From Halomonas sp. DQ26W (lineage in GTDB: Bacteria; Pseudomonadota; Gammaproteobacteria; Pseudomonadales; Halomonadaceae): a stretch of DNA of 64,000 bases. This document shows, piece after piece, positions 17,374 to 25,374 of the stretch. The position numbers were made by a program, and so were the translations under genes. A model generated the notes under the pieces. That model was not told the origin of the DNA. It searched no databases and was given only the letters and a program-made list of their open reading frames with translations. The DNA lies in contig NZ_QPKI01000008.1 in the NCBI RefSeq assembly GCF_003339685.1, forward strand, positions 685 through 64,684. Direction: 5' to 3'. How positions within the stretch are numbered: the first letter of the stretch is position 1; each line of letters begins with the position of its first letter.

Positions 17374-18026
17374 CAGAACCTCCCCAGTCGAAATTCATCG
17401 ACGATCAGGCGGGCTTCGGTGGCTTCGTACAGTTCGGCGACGCTGAGCCCGTCGGCGATATCCACCACGGCGAGTCCCTCAGGGGTCACGTCCATCACCG
17501 CCTTGTCGGTAATGATGCGCGACACGCAGCGCTCGGCGGTCAGCGGCAAACGGCAGCGCTCGAGGATCTTGGGATTGCCGTGCTTGTCGTTGTGCGAGCA
17601 CAGGATCACCAGGCGCTTGACCTTCTGGGCCAGTTCCATGGCCCCGCCGATGCCCGGCGAGAACTTGCCGGGTATCTTCCAGTTGGCGAGATTGCCCAGC
17701 TCATCGACCTCGAAGGCGCCCATGAAGGTGAGGTCGACCCGGCTGCGACGAATCATGGCGAAGGACATGGCGCTGTCGAACACGCTGGCGCCGGGACGGG
17801 TGGCGATATAGGCGCCACCGGAGTCGATCATGTCGTAGTCGGGCTCCTCGTCCTCGGCTCGCGGGCGACAGCCCAGTACGCCATTTTCAGAATGCACCAG
17901 TACTTCCATTTCTTCCGGCAGGTAGTGGAAAAGTTGTGTGGGCAGGCCGATGCCCAGATTGACGATCTGACCCGGGATGATCTCGTCGGCGGCCCGGGCG
18001 AGAATGCGTTGCTGATCAGCCGACAT
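17373..18026 (-). CDS. 3-oxoacid CoA-transferase, subunit B
   Basis: 217 residues. The catalytic glutamate is in VHSENGVLG (Glu46), which forms the glutamyl-CoA thioester. NLGIGLPTQLFHYLP and MGAFEVDELGNLANW are family signatures of SCOT/AtoA/PcaJ-type beta subunits. It overlaps subunit A by 11 bases, the usual arrangement. With subunit A it moves CoA from succinyl-CoA or acetyl-CoA onto a 3-oxoacid, feeding the thiolase downstream. The exact acid is not determined by sequence. Confidence 0.92.
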   Translation of the reverse strand: MSADQQRILARAADEIIPGQIVNLGIGLPTQLFHYLPEEMEVLVHSENGVLGCRPRAEDEEPDYDMIDSGGAYIATRPGASVFDSAMSFAMIRRSRVDLTFMGAFEVDELGNLANWKIPGKFSPGIGGAMELAQKVKRLVILCSHNDKHGNPKILERCRLPLTAERCVSRIITDKAVMDVTPEGLAVVDIADGLSVAELYEATEARLIVDEFRLGRF

Positions 18027-18717
18027 GGGCGCGCCTCCCCTGTTCGCTGGTGGCGGGATCGACTTCTACTACTTGGCTGACGAAGGCGCAGGGGGTATGG
18101 ATCGACTCGGGCACCAGGCTGCCAGGTTCGTCGACCCGGTAGGCCTGAGCGATGACGGTATCGGCGGCCATCGCCATCAATGGGTTGAAGTTGCTGGCGG
18201 TGGCGCGGTAGATCAGGTTGCCGTAGCGGTCAGCGCGTTCGGCGTGAACCAGGGCGAAGTCGGCGTAGAGCGCCGGCTCGATACCCCAGGTGCGCCCGTC
18301 CATCTCGATCTCGCGGCGGCCGGCGGCGATCTCGGTGCCCTGGCCAATGTCGGTGAGAAACCCATGATGGCCGGCGCCGGCGCTGCGGATCTTTTCCGCC
18401 AGCAGCCCCTGGGGATGCATCACCACGTGAAGTTCGCCGCGGTTCATGGCGGCAATGGCGATTCGGTTGAGGCCGATGTGCGAGGTGATCAGCCGGCTGA
18501 CGCGGCCGGCCTCGATCAGCTTGCCGATGCCGATGCCCGGCTCGTTGGCATCGTTCTTGATCAGGGTGAGGTCATGCTGGCCCTGGGCCAGCAGTTCGTC
18601 GATCAGGGCGAAGGGCGTGCCCGGCGAGCCGAAGCCGCCAATCATGATCGAGGCGCCATTGGGGATGGCGGCAACGGCCTCCTCGATAGGGCGAACTTTC
18701 TGGTTGAGAAGCGTCAT
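18016..18717 (-). CDS. 3-oxoacid CoA-transferase, subunit A
   Basis: 233 residues. The CoA-binding loop GGFGSPGTP (near residue 28) and the family stretch ALVHAERADRYGN identify an AtoD/PcaI-type alpha subunit. AAAAGG lies eight bases before the ATG and the gene ends inside subunit B. It follows the aminotransferase gene with a 24-base gap, suggesting that the aminotransferase makes the 3-oxoacid substrate. Confidence 0.92.
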   Translation of the reverse strand: MTLLNQKVRPIEEAVAAIPNGASIMIGGFGSPGTPFALIDELLAQGQHDLTLIKNDANEPGIGIGKLIEAGRVSRLITSHIGLNRIAIAAMNRGELHVVMHPQGLLAEKIRSAGAGHHGFLTDIGQGTEIAAGRREIEMDGRTWGIEPALYADFALVHAERADRYGNLIYRATASNFNPLMAMAADTVIAQAYRVDEPGSLVPESIHTPCAFVSQVVEVDPATSEQGRRAHVG

Positions 18718-18741
18718 GAAATGGCCTTTTCCATCTGGCGG

Positions 18742-20094
18742 TCAGGGTGTCAGCGCGTTCGCGTTCGCCGATGCGTTCACCTCGCGGTCGAAGCGCAGCA
18801 TGGCGCGCTCGAGCCGTTCGAGAAGCTCGGCAGTATCTGCGGCATCAATGGTCAGTGGCGGGGTGACCAGGAAATGGTCACCGGCCACACCGTCGAGAGT
18901 GCGCCGCGGATAGATTAGCAGGCCCTCCTCTTTCGCCAGCGCCGTGATTCGGGCGAAGCGGTTCTGCTCGGCGGGGAAGGGCGCCTTGCTTGTGGAGTCG
19001 GCAACCAGTTCCACGCCCCACAGCAGCCCCAGGCCGCGCACGTTGCCGACCCAGGGGAAACGAGCCTTGAGCGCCTTGAGCCCAGCCTCCAACTCAAGGC
19101 CGCGAGCGGCCACGTTGCTGAGCACGTCTTCGCGCTGCATGGCCTCGAGTACTGCCAAGCCGGTGGCGCAGGCCAGCGGGTTGCCAGCGTAGGTGTGGCC
19201 GTGCTGGAAGCCGCCCGAGGCCATGACCGCCTCGACGATGTCGGTACGGGCGAGCACCGCCCCCACCGGGTAATAGCCGGCGCCAAGCCCCTTGGCGGTG
19301 GCCAGCAGGTCGGGTGTCACCCCATAGTGCTGATAGGCGAACCAGGTGCCGGTGCGTCCGACACCGGTGAGCACCTCGTCGAGGATCAGCAGGCATCCGA
19401 ACTCGTCGCACAGCGCGCGGATACCCTCGAGGTAGGCTCGGTTGAGCATGCGCGCACCGGTGCTGGCGCCGCCCACCGGTTCCAGCACGAAGGCGGCGAT
19501 GGTATCCGGGCCGGCGGCCTCCATGGCGGCGCGGGTCTCGGTCAGGATCCGTTCGACATGGGTGTCGTTGTCGGCGTCCCGGTGGCGGTAGAAGTCCGGC
19601 CCCGGCACCTTGAGCGAACCGATGGTGATGTCAGTGAAGGGGGCTTCCAGGGGCTGATAGCCGGTCACGCCCAGCGCGCCGAGGGTGCTGCCGTGATAGG
19701 AAGGGCGCAGGGAGACGAAGCGGCGGCGCTGCGGCTCATTGATTGCGACGAAGTACTGCCGCGCCAGCTTCAGCGCTGACTCCACCGCCTCCGAGCCGCT
19801 GGAGACAAAGAACACCTTTTCAAGCTGCTGTTGTGTCAATCTGACCAGAGCCCTGGCCAGGGCAACAGCAGGGGCGTTTTCAAACTGGGTGCGATAGGTG
19901 AAGGCCACGCGGTCGAGCTGGTCAAGCATGGCATTGCGAATATCGTCACGACCGTGGCCGAGGTTGCAGGAGATCGCACCGGAGCAGCCGTCGAGGTATT
20001 GACGGCCGGTCTCGTCCCACAGGTAGACGCCCTTGGCGTGGCTTATCTCGGGCAGGGCGGGGCCAGCCTGGTAGAAGAGTGGAGATGAGTCCAT
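18742..20094 (-). CDS. Class III PLP-dependent aminotransferase
   Basis: 450 residues with the full class III fold: SSGSEAVESALKLAR (phosphate loop), Trp-free YHGSTLGALGVTG, LILDEVLTGVGRTG (Asp binding the pyridine nitrogen), and the Schiff-base lysine in LLATAKGLGAGYYPVG (near 284). Class III enzymes act on omega- or beta-amino groups. Placed first in an operon leading to CoA-transferase and thiolase, a beta-amino acid to 3-oxoacid conversion is the natural reading. N6-acetyl-beta-lysine aminotransferase (EC 2.6.1.65) has exactly this role, but the assignment is inference. The last ten residues (NASANANALTP) are low complexity. Confidence 0.9.
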   Translation of the reverse strand: MDSSPLFYQAGPALPEISHAKGVYLWDETGRQYLDGCSGAISCNLGHGRDDIRNAMLDQLDRVAFTYRTQFENAPAVALARALVRLTQQQLEKVFFVSSGSEAVESALKLARQYFVAINEPQRRRFVSLRPSYHGSTLGALGVTGYQPLEAPFTDITIGSLKVPGPDFYRHRDADNDTHVERILTETRAAMEAAGPDTIAAFVLEPVGGASTGARMLNRAYLEGIRALCDEFGCLLILDEVLTGVGRTGTWFAYQHYGVTPDLLATAKGLGAGYYPVGAVLARTDIVEAVMASGGFQHGHTYAGNPLACATGLAVLEAMQREDVLSNVAARGLELEAGLKALKARFPWVGNVRGLGLLWGVELVADSTSKAPFPAEQNRFARITALAKEEGLLIYPRRTLDGVAGDHFLVTPPLTIDAADTAELLERLERAMLRFDREVNASANANALTP

Positions 20095-20205
20095 TGCAGC
20101 GTCCGGTTGTCATTATGTGTTTGTGAACGGTTGTCTGCAGTCTAGGTAGTGATGGGCGACTATTTCAATATATGATCTTTTTACCGAATTTAATGAGTTT
20201 TAGTC

Positions 20206-21126
20206 ATGGCAGATGTCAACATCCACTCGCTCAAGGCGCTGGCGATCTTCAAGACGCTGTTCGAGGCGGGTACTGCCTCCCAGGCGGCGCGCACCTTGGG
20301 TATCACCCAATCGGGTGTCAGCCGCTCGCTGGCACAGCTGGAGGAAAATCTGGGTATTCAGCTGTTCCTTCGGGAAAAGAACCGCCTGGTGGCCACGCCA
20401 GAGGCGCGAGAGCTCTACGACGAGATCCTGCGCCTGATGGGCAATATCGAGGAGCTGCGCCACAGCGTGCTGGCGCTCAAGGAGTTCGGTACCTCACGGC
20501 TGCGTATCGCCGCGGTACCTGGGCTGTCGTTCGGCTTTGTGCCACGGCTGGTGGCCGCACTGCTGGAGGAGAACCGGCAGTTCAGCGTCAGCCTGGACAT
20601 GATGTCGAGCCATGAGGTACAGCTTGCAGTGGAGTCGAGCCATGCCGACATCGGCTTCGTCACCCTGCCCATCACCTCGCGGGTGCTGCGTGTAGAGCCG
20701 TGGTTCACTACCGAGGCAGTCTGCCTGGTGCCGGAGCAACATCCGCTGGCGGAGCAGGAGCGCGTCGACGTGCAGGACCTGCGAGACCAGCATCTGGTGA
20801 TCAGCAACCAGCCGAGCATCAGCACCAACCCACTGCTGGAGCTGACCGGCCAGCATGGGGTGCAGATCGCCGGCAAGACTGAGGCCAATATCGGTACCAT
20901 CACCGCCCTGGTGGCCAACCATGTCGGTATCACGGTGATAAATCCGGTTACCGCCCAGGATCAGCTTGCTTCCCGTGACGGTGTGGTGATGCGGCCTTTT
21001 TCGCCGGCGATGGCTTTCAGTTTCGGGTTGGTTTTTCGCGACGACTGGAAGCAGGCCAGGATACTCGATTTCCTGCGCGAGCGGGGCAGGGCGCTGCTCG
21101 ATAGCTACGGTGAGTCCATGACTTAG
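20206..21126 (+). CDS. LysR family transcriptional regulator
   Basis: 306 residues. The N-terminal helix-turn-helix (QAARTLGITQSGVSRSLAQLE, residues 24-44) is followed by a LysR effector-binding domain with VPGLSFGFVPRLVAALLEE. It is divergent from the aminotransferase operon with a 111-base shared promoter region, the classic position for a LysR activator of the adjacent genes. That spacer is AT-rich near 20160-20190, where a LysR box would lie. No good ribosome site precedes the ATG. Confidence 0.92.
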   Translation: MADVNIHSLKALAIFKTLFEAGTASQAARTLGITQSGVSRSLAQLEENLGIQLFLREKNRLVATPEARELYDEILRLMGNIEELRHSVLALKEFGTSRLRIAAVPGLSFGFVPRLVAALLEENRQFSVSLDMMSSHEVQLAVESSHADIGFVTLPITSRVLRVEPWFTTEAVCLVPEQHPLAEQERVDVQDLRDQHLVISNQPSISTNPLLELTGQHGVQIAGKTEANIGTITALVANHVGITVINPVTAQDQLASRDGVVMRPFSPAMAFSFGLVFRDDWKQARILDFLRERGRALLDSYGESMT

Positions 21127-21228
21127 CGAGGCTCACCATGGGGTGTGGGCCTTGGCGTTGGTGGGCCTGGGTTGGCACCTCACCCGTGGCATGGCATGGT
21201 CAGCGGACCAACCCGAGGAGGCGTCGCC

Positions 21229-22269
21229 ATGATCACGTTCCATAGCGAGGCGACCAAGCTGCGTCGTGCCATGACCGAGCTCAACGAGGGGCTTCTCGTA
21301 GCGCCCTTCGAGTGCCCTGAGCGGGTCGATCTCGTGCTCAACCGGGTACGTGCGACCGGGCTTGGTGAAGTTCAGTCACCGACACGTTACGGTCTCGAGC
21401 CGGTGTTGGCGGTGCACGACGCCGGCTACGTCGAGTTCCTGGCCAGCTGCTGGGAGGAGTGGAAGGCCGTCGGCATGGCTGGCGAGGCGATTCCCAACAT
21501 CTGGCCATCCCGTTCGATGCCCGGCGCGCGAATTCCCGAGCACATCGAGGGGCGTCTAGGCTATTACGCACAGACCGGTGAGACGTCGATCTGTGCCAAC
21601 ACCTTCGAAGCCGCCGACATCAGCAAGGACATTGCCCTGTCGGCACTGGGCCATACCCTAAAGACCGGCGAGCCGAGCTTCGGCCTGTGCCGGCCGCCGG
21701 GTCATCATGCGTCGTCGGATCAGTTCGGTGGCTACTGCTTCTTCAACAATGCGGCGATTGTCGCCGATCAGGCCCTGAAGCATGGCCATTCGCGGGTGGC
21801 GGTGCTGGATATCGACTTTCACCATGGGAATGGTACGCAAGAGATCTTCTACGCCCGCGACGACGTTATCGTCGTTTCGCTGCATGGTGACCCTTTCCAC
21901 TGCTTTCCCTACTACCTGGGGCATGCCGAGGAGACCGGCAGCGGCCCCGGTGAAGGCTTCAACCTCAACTATCCCATGCTGCCCGGCACCGACTATGGCC
22001 GGTGGTCGGTCGCCCTCGATGAGGGCCTTGCGCGCATTCGTCACTCAGGTGCCGAGCTGCTCGTCGTGTCGCTTGGGGTGGATACCTTCGAGCGTGACCC
22101 GATCAGCAGCTTCAAGCTTAGAAGCGAGGACTACTCGGCCATCGGGCGACGCCTGGCTTCGCTTGGGCTGCCCACCGTCTTCCTTCTCGAGGGCGGCTAT
22201 GCCGTGGAGGAGATCGGTATCAACGTGGTCAATGTGCTGAGCGGTTTCGAAGCGCCTGAGTCCGGCTAG
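21229..22269 (+). CDS. Acetylpolyamine amidohydrolase / class II histone-deacetylase family enzyme
   Basis: 346 residues from the ATG at 21229 (GAGGAGG eight bases upstream). The HDAC-fold active site is complete: RPPGHHA (His159/His160), LDIDFHHGNG (zinc ligands Asp196 and His198) and GVDTFERDP (third Asp ligand), ending with LLEGGYAVEE. Residue positions nearly match those of bacterial acetylpolyamine amidohydrolase (341 residues). It should remove acetyl groups from N-acetylputrescine-like or acetamido acids in the cytoplasm. It follows the LysR gene by 100 bases. Its TAG stop codon is the first three bases of a palindromic repeat element. Confidence 0.88.
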   Translation: MITFHSEATKLRRAMTELNEGLLVAPFECPERVDLVLNRVRATGLGEVQSPTRYGLEPVLAVHDAGYVEFLASCWEEWKAVGMAGEAIPNIWPSRSMPGARIPEHIEGRLGYYAQTGETSICANTFEAADISKDIALSALGHTLKTGEPSFGLCRPPGHHASSDQFGGYCFFNNAAIVADQALKHGHSRVAVLDIDFHHGNGTQEIFYARDDVIVVSLHGDPFHCFPYYLGHAEETGSGPGEGFNLNYPMLPGTDYGRWSVALDEGLARIRHSGAELLVVSLGVDTFERDPISSFKLRSEDYSAIGRRLASLGLPTVFLLEGGYAVEEIGINVVNVLSGFEAPESG

Positions 22270-22432
22270 GAGCCTGTCGGATTTGGCCGATCGTCACGAG
22301 AGATTTGGATTTCGAGACAAGTTTATCGATCTGATGAGGCGAATAGCCCGCTATTTAACGAATCAGATCGAATGAAATTGACCGAAAGCCCGAGATTCGC
22401 AGTAGATCAGCGTTAAGTCCGACAGTCTCCTA
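22267..22432. mobile_element. 166-bp palindromic MITE-like element between convergent genes
   Basis: The ends are inverted repeats matching at 16 of 18 positions (TAGGAG-C-CTGTCGGA-T-TT at 22267-22284 against the complement of 22415-22432). An inner perfect ten-base inverted repeat TCGATCTGAT/ATCAGATCGA (22326-22335, 22362-22371) and a central ATAGC-CC-GCTAT share the same centre, so the whole unit can fold into one hairpin. There is no coding capacity. The terminal TAG on each side is the stop codon of the flanking gene. It may also act as a bidirectional terminator. Confidence 0.7.
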
Positions 22433-23641
22433 GAGACGGGTTTCCAGCAGCGTACCCAACTCGTTGTCGGTAAGTACCAGCGGGTTGGTCTTCATGCTGC
22501 CGCCCCGGGCTCCGGCGACCACCCGTTCGATATCGCCGTGGCCCATGCCGTAGACGCTGAGCCTCGGCATGTCGAGTCGCTGGGTCCATTCGCGCAGCGT
22601 GGCGACAAGAGCATCGCCGGCGTCGCTGTCGCTTAGCTTGCGCTCGCCGGTGACCAGGCGGCCGACCTCGGCGTACTTGGGCAGCGCCGGACGACTCGGA
22701 TTGCGCTGGTGCAACGCCGTAATATTGACCGCCGTGGCCTCGGCGACCAGGGTGCCGCACACCGTGCCATGGGGAATCGGGAAGAAGGCGCCCAGCGGGG
22801 AAGCCAGGCCGTGTACCGAGCCCAGGCCCGCCTGGGCCAGGGTCACGCCCGACATCAGCGAGGCGTAGGCAATCTTGCCGTAGCCTTGGTCCGCATCGGG
22901 ATGATTCATCTCCCAGGTAGGCCAGAAGCCGCGGCAGAATGCCTGCATGCCGGACCAGGCAAGGGCATCGGTGGCGGGGCTGGCATTGAGCGAGACATAG
23001 GATTCGAGCAGCTGCGTAAAGGCGTCCATGCCGTTGGCGGCGATCTGCGTCTTGGGACAGCCTGCCAGCAGAACGGGGTCGACCAGCGCCACGGCGGGGA
23101 CCAGTTGCTCATCGCGAAACGACTTCTTGAAACCGTCTGCGCCCTGCACGCTGAGTACAGCGTTCCTGGTCGCCTCGCTACCGGTGCCGGCGGTGGTCGG
23201 CACGGCGATCATCGGTACCGCCGGGCCGCGATAGGGCAGGCCGCTGCCCACTCCCTCGAGATGATCCATCACCGAATTGCCGGGGCGCAGCAGGCCAGCC
23301 ACCGCCTTGGCGGCATCCAGCACGCTGCCGCCGCCGATTGCGACCACCACGTCGATGTCGTTCTCCCGATGCTCGCCTACGATGGCATCCACCCGCTGCG
23401 GCGAAGGCTCACCCTCGATGGTGACGTGATGCCAGGCGGCGCCCTGCGTCTCGAGGGCGGCGACCAGTTCGCTCCAGTGGTGCGAAGTGACAAAGGAGCG
23501 CTTGCCGGTCATCACCAGTACGCGATTGCCCTGTTCGGCGATTAGCCCCGGCAAGCGCGTGATGCTACCTGCACCGAACTGGATATCCGGAAGGCGGGCG
23601 ATACGGAAGGCGTCGATGCGCTCGGGAAAGGATGCGGACAT
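22430..23641 (-). CDS. Iron-containing alcohol dehydrogenase
   Basis: 403 residues from the ATG at 23641; the open frame continues upstream through the dispersed repeat, which is not part of the protein. The NAD-binding segment IGGGSVLDAAKAVA and the metal-site helix ANGMDAFTQLLESYVS are present, with HGLASPLGAFFPIPHG supplying two histidines. Gln replaces the first metal-site His found in FucO-type enzymes (DxxxH), as in one known subgroup. Substrate alcohol is unknown; 4-hydroxybutyrate would suit the neighbouring 4-aminobutyrate-type chemistry but is speculative. The stop codon lies in the palindromic element. Confidence 0.88.
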   Translation of the reverse strand: MSASFPERIDAFRIARLPDIQFGAGSITRLPGLIAEQGNRVLVMTGKRSFVTSHHWSELVAALETQGAAWHHVTIEGEPSPQRVDAIVGEHRENDIDVVVAIGGGSVLDAAKAVAGLLRPGNSVMDHLEGVGSGLPYRGPAVPMIAVPTTAGTGSEATRNAVLSVQGADGFKKSFRDEQLVPAVALVDPVLLAGCPKTQIAANGMDAFTQLLESYVSLNASPATDALAWSGMQAFCRGFWPTWEMNHPDADQGYGKIAYASLMSGVTLAQAGLGSVHGLASPLGAFFPIPHGTVCGTLVAEATAVNITALHQRNPSRPALPKYAEVGRLVTGERKLSDSDAGDALVATLREWTQRLDMPRLSVYGMGHGDIERVVAGARGGSMKTNPLVLTDNELGTLLETRL

Positions 23642-23701
23642 GGCAGGCTCACGATTCTCGTTATTGGGGCGAAGCCCACTATAAGCAGCGGCGAAACGCT
23701 G

Positions 23702-23823
23702 AACAAATCGACGAGCGAGATGAAGCACAAGGCGCACGGAGCACAGGAACCGGAGCATATGGGGTATATGTGAGGATTCCGAGCACCGCGCAACGCAGTG
23801 ATTCGCTCGCGCAGGCATTTGTA
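23702..23823 (-). mobile_element. Dispersed repeat element, copy 1
   Basis: Located between the Fe-alcohol dehydrogenase start and the PuuB-like gene stop. It shares 34 identical consecutive bases (23750-23783) with the inverse of 29774-29807, and flanking partial identity extends to both ends (GAGCGAGATGAAGC, GATTCGC). Its ends carry AACAAAT and ATTTGT. The unit is about 122 bp, non-coding, and likely non-autonomous. Confidence 0.65.
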
Positions 23824-23833
23824 CAGTGTTTCC

Positions 23834-25120
23834 CTAGCGCCAGCGCTCCAGCAACTGGTAATACCACATCCCCGCGGCCAGCAACGGATTTCCCAGCGCA
23901 TCGCCGAACGGCACCTTGACATGGCGACAGGCGGCGAAGGTGTCGAACTCCTCCATGTGGCCGGATATCGCCTTGGCCATGATCTCACCGACGATATGCG
24001 AGGTCGCTACGCCATGCCCCGAGTAGCCCTGGGCGTAGTAGACGGTGTCGGAAAGCCGACCCAGCATGGGGATGCGATTGACCACGATGCCGGCCATGCC
24101 CTGCCAGGCGAAGTCGATCGGCGTGCCCTTGAGCTGAGGGAAGGTGGCTTCCAACCGCGGGCGCAGCTCGGCGGCGATGTCGGTGTAATCCTTGCCTGAG
24201 TAGTTGGCACCGCCGCCGAACAGCAGCCGGCCGTCCGCGGTGAGACGATAGTAGTCGAGCACGAATCGACAGTCGTACACGGCCAGGTCATGGGGGTTGA
24301 TGGCCTCGGCCAGCCCCCCCAGCGGGGCGGTGGTGACGATGCCCAGCGAGGCCGGAAACAGTCGGCCGCCAAGGCTGCGTCGCTCCAGGTGGTGATAGGC
24401 GTTGCCCGCCAGCAGTACGCGGTCGGCGTGGACGCAGCCGTTCTCGGTCACCACGGCGGGTGAGGGGCCGTGGTCGATACGTACCACCGGCGAGTGTTCG
24501 AAGATCTGCGCGCCCAGCGACTCGGCGACACGGGCCTCGCCCAGGCAGAGGTTCAGGGGATGCAGGTGCAGGTTGTAGCGATTGAGCAGCCCACCGTGGT
24601 AGACCTCTGTGCGCACTACCTCGCGGACCTTCCGCGCATCGAGCAGCTCCACGTGCTCGCCCATGCCGCGGGCCTGGCAGGCCTCTAAGTCGGCCTGCAG
24701 TGCCGGCATGTGAGGCGGCTTCCAGGCCGCCTGTAGATGTCCCTGCTTCAGGTCGCAGGCGATGCCATACTGCTCGACCCTTTCACGGATGATGCGCTGG
24801 CCGCGCCAGCGCAGGTCCCAGACGAAGTCAGCGGCGGCTTCACCCAGGGTGCGGTACATCTGCTTGCGCATGGCAGCCTCGCCGGAGAGGCTGCCTGTCA
24901 CCTGGCCGCCGTTGCGACCGCTGGCGCCCCAGCCGACCTTGTTGGCCTCGACGATCGCCACACGATAACCGCATTCGGCCAACTCCACTGCCGTGGCCAC
25001 CCCGGTGAAGCCGCCACCGACGATGGCGACATCGACCTCCAACTCGCCCTGAAGTCGGGGGTAGTCCGATTCCTGGTGGATCGACGCGGAGTAGTAGGAG
25101 TCGCAGCGAGGGCTGGGCAT
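23834..25120 (-). CDS. FAD-dependent amine oxidase, gamma-glutamylputrescine oxidase-like
   Basis: 428 residues of the DAO/PuuB family. The FAD-binding dinucleotide motif VAIVGGGFTGVATAVEL is at residues 31-47, followed by GWGASGRNGGQV, which is typical of PuuB and related oxidases. The C-terminal WQGMAGIVVNRIPMLGRL and YYAQGYSGHGVATSHIVGE are also typical. It would oxidise a secondary or primary amine to an aldehyde with H2O2 release. The context of a deacetylase and an alcohol dehydrogenase supports polyamine or acetylated amine catabolism. The exact substrate is not determined. Confidence 0.88.
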   Translation of the reverse strand: MPSPRCDSYYSASIHQESDYPRLQGELEVDVAIVGGGFTGVATAVELAECGYRVAIVEANKVGWGASGRNGGQVTGSLSGEAAMRKQMYRTLGEAAADFVWDLRWRGQRIIRERVEQYGIACDLKQGHLQAAWKPPHMPALQADLEACQARGMGEHVELLDARKVREVVRTEVYHGGLLNRYNLHLHPLNLCLGEARVAESLGAQIFEHSPVVRIDHGPSPAVVTENGCVHADRVLLAGNAYHHLERRSLGGRLFPASLGIVTTAPLGGLAEAINPHDLAVYDCRFVLDYYRLTADGRLLFGGGANYSGKDYTDIAAELRPRLEATFPQLKGTPIDFAWQGMAGIVVNRIPMLGRLSDTVYYAQGYSGHGVATSHIVGEIMAKAISGHMEEFDTFAACRHVKVPFGDALGNPLLAAGMWYYQLLERWR

Positions 25121-25374
25121 GAAGGCTCCAGTAGCAGTAAGTGTCGAAAATACTCAACAATATGCTAGCACAATCTTATCCCGGACGAGCCCGTGAGCGG
25201 GGCCAGGTCCGCGAGGCTATTTACCGCAATAGGGTCGACCTTTGCGCCCCAGGCCTCAGCCGGTAGAATGGTGGTTTGCTTTCGTGGTCGGCACGTTCGG
25301 GGACGGTACTCGTGACGGAGCAGGCACATTATGATCGGCTGCCAGCCAGCCCAGCTGCAAGGATTTCGCGCTGC

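Noticed and set aside
11690-20094. Ectoine uptake and degradation (ehu/doe) locus
   Set aside because: No DoeA-type ectoine hydrolase or AstE-like DoeB is present, while CoA-transferase and thiolase are not part of that pathway.
23642-23818. N-terminal extension of the Fe-alcohol dehydrogenase frame
   Set aside because: It translates through the dispersed repeat (the same peptide-like fragment appears at copy 2), and homology begins at the ATG at 23641.
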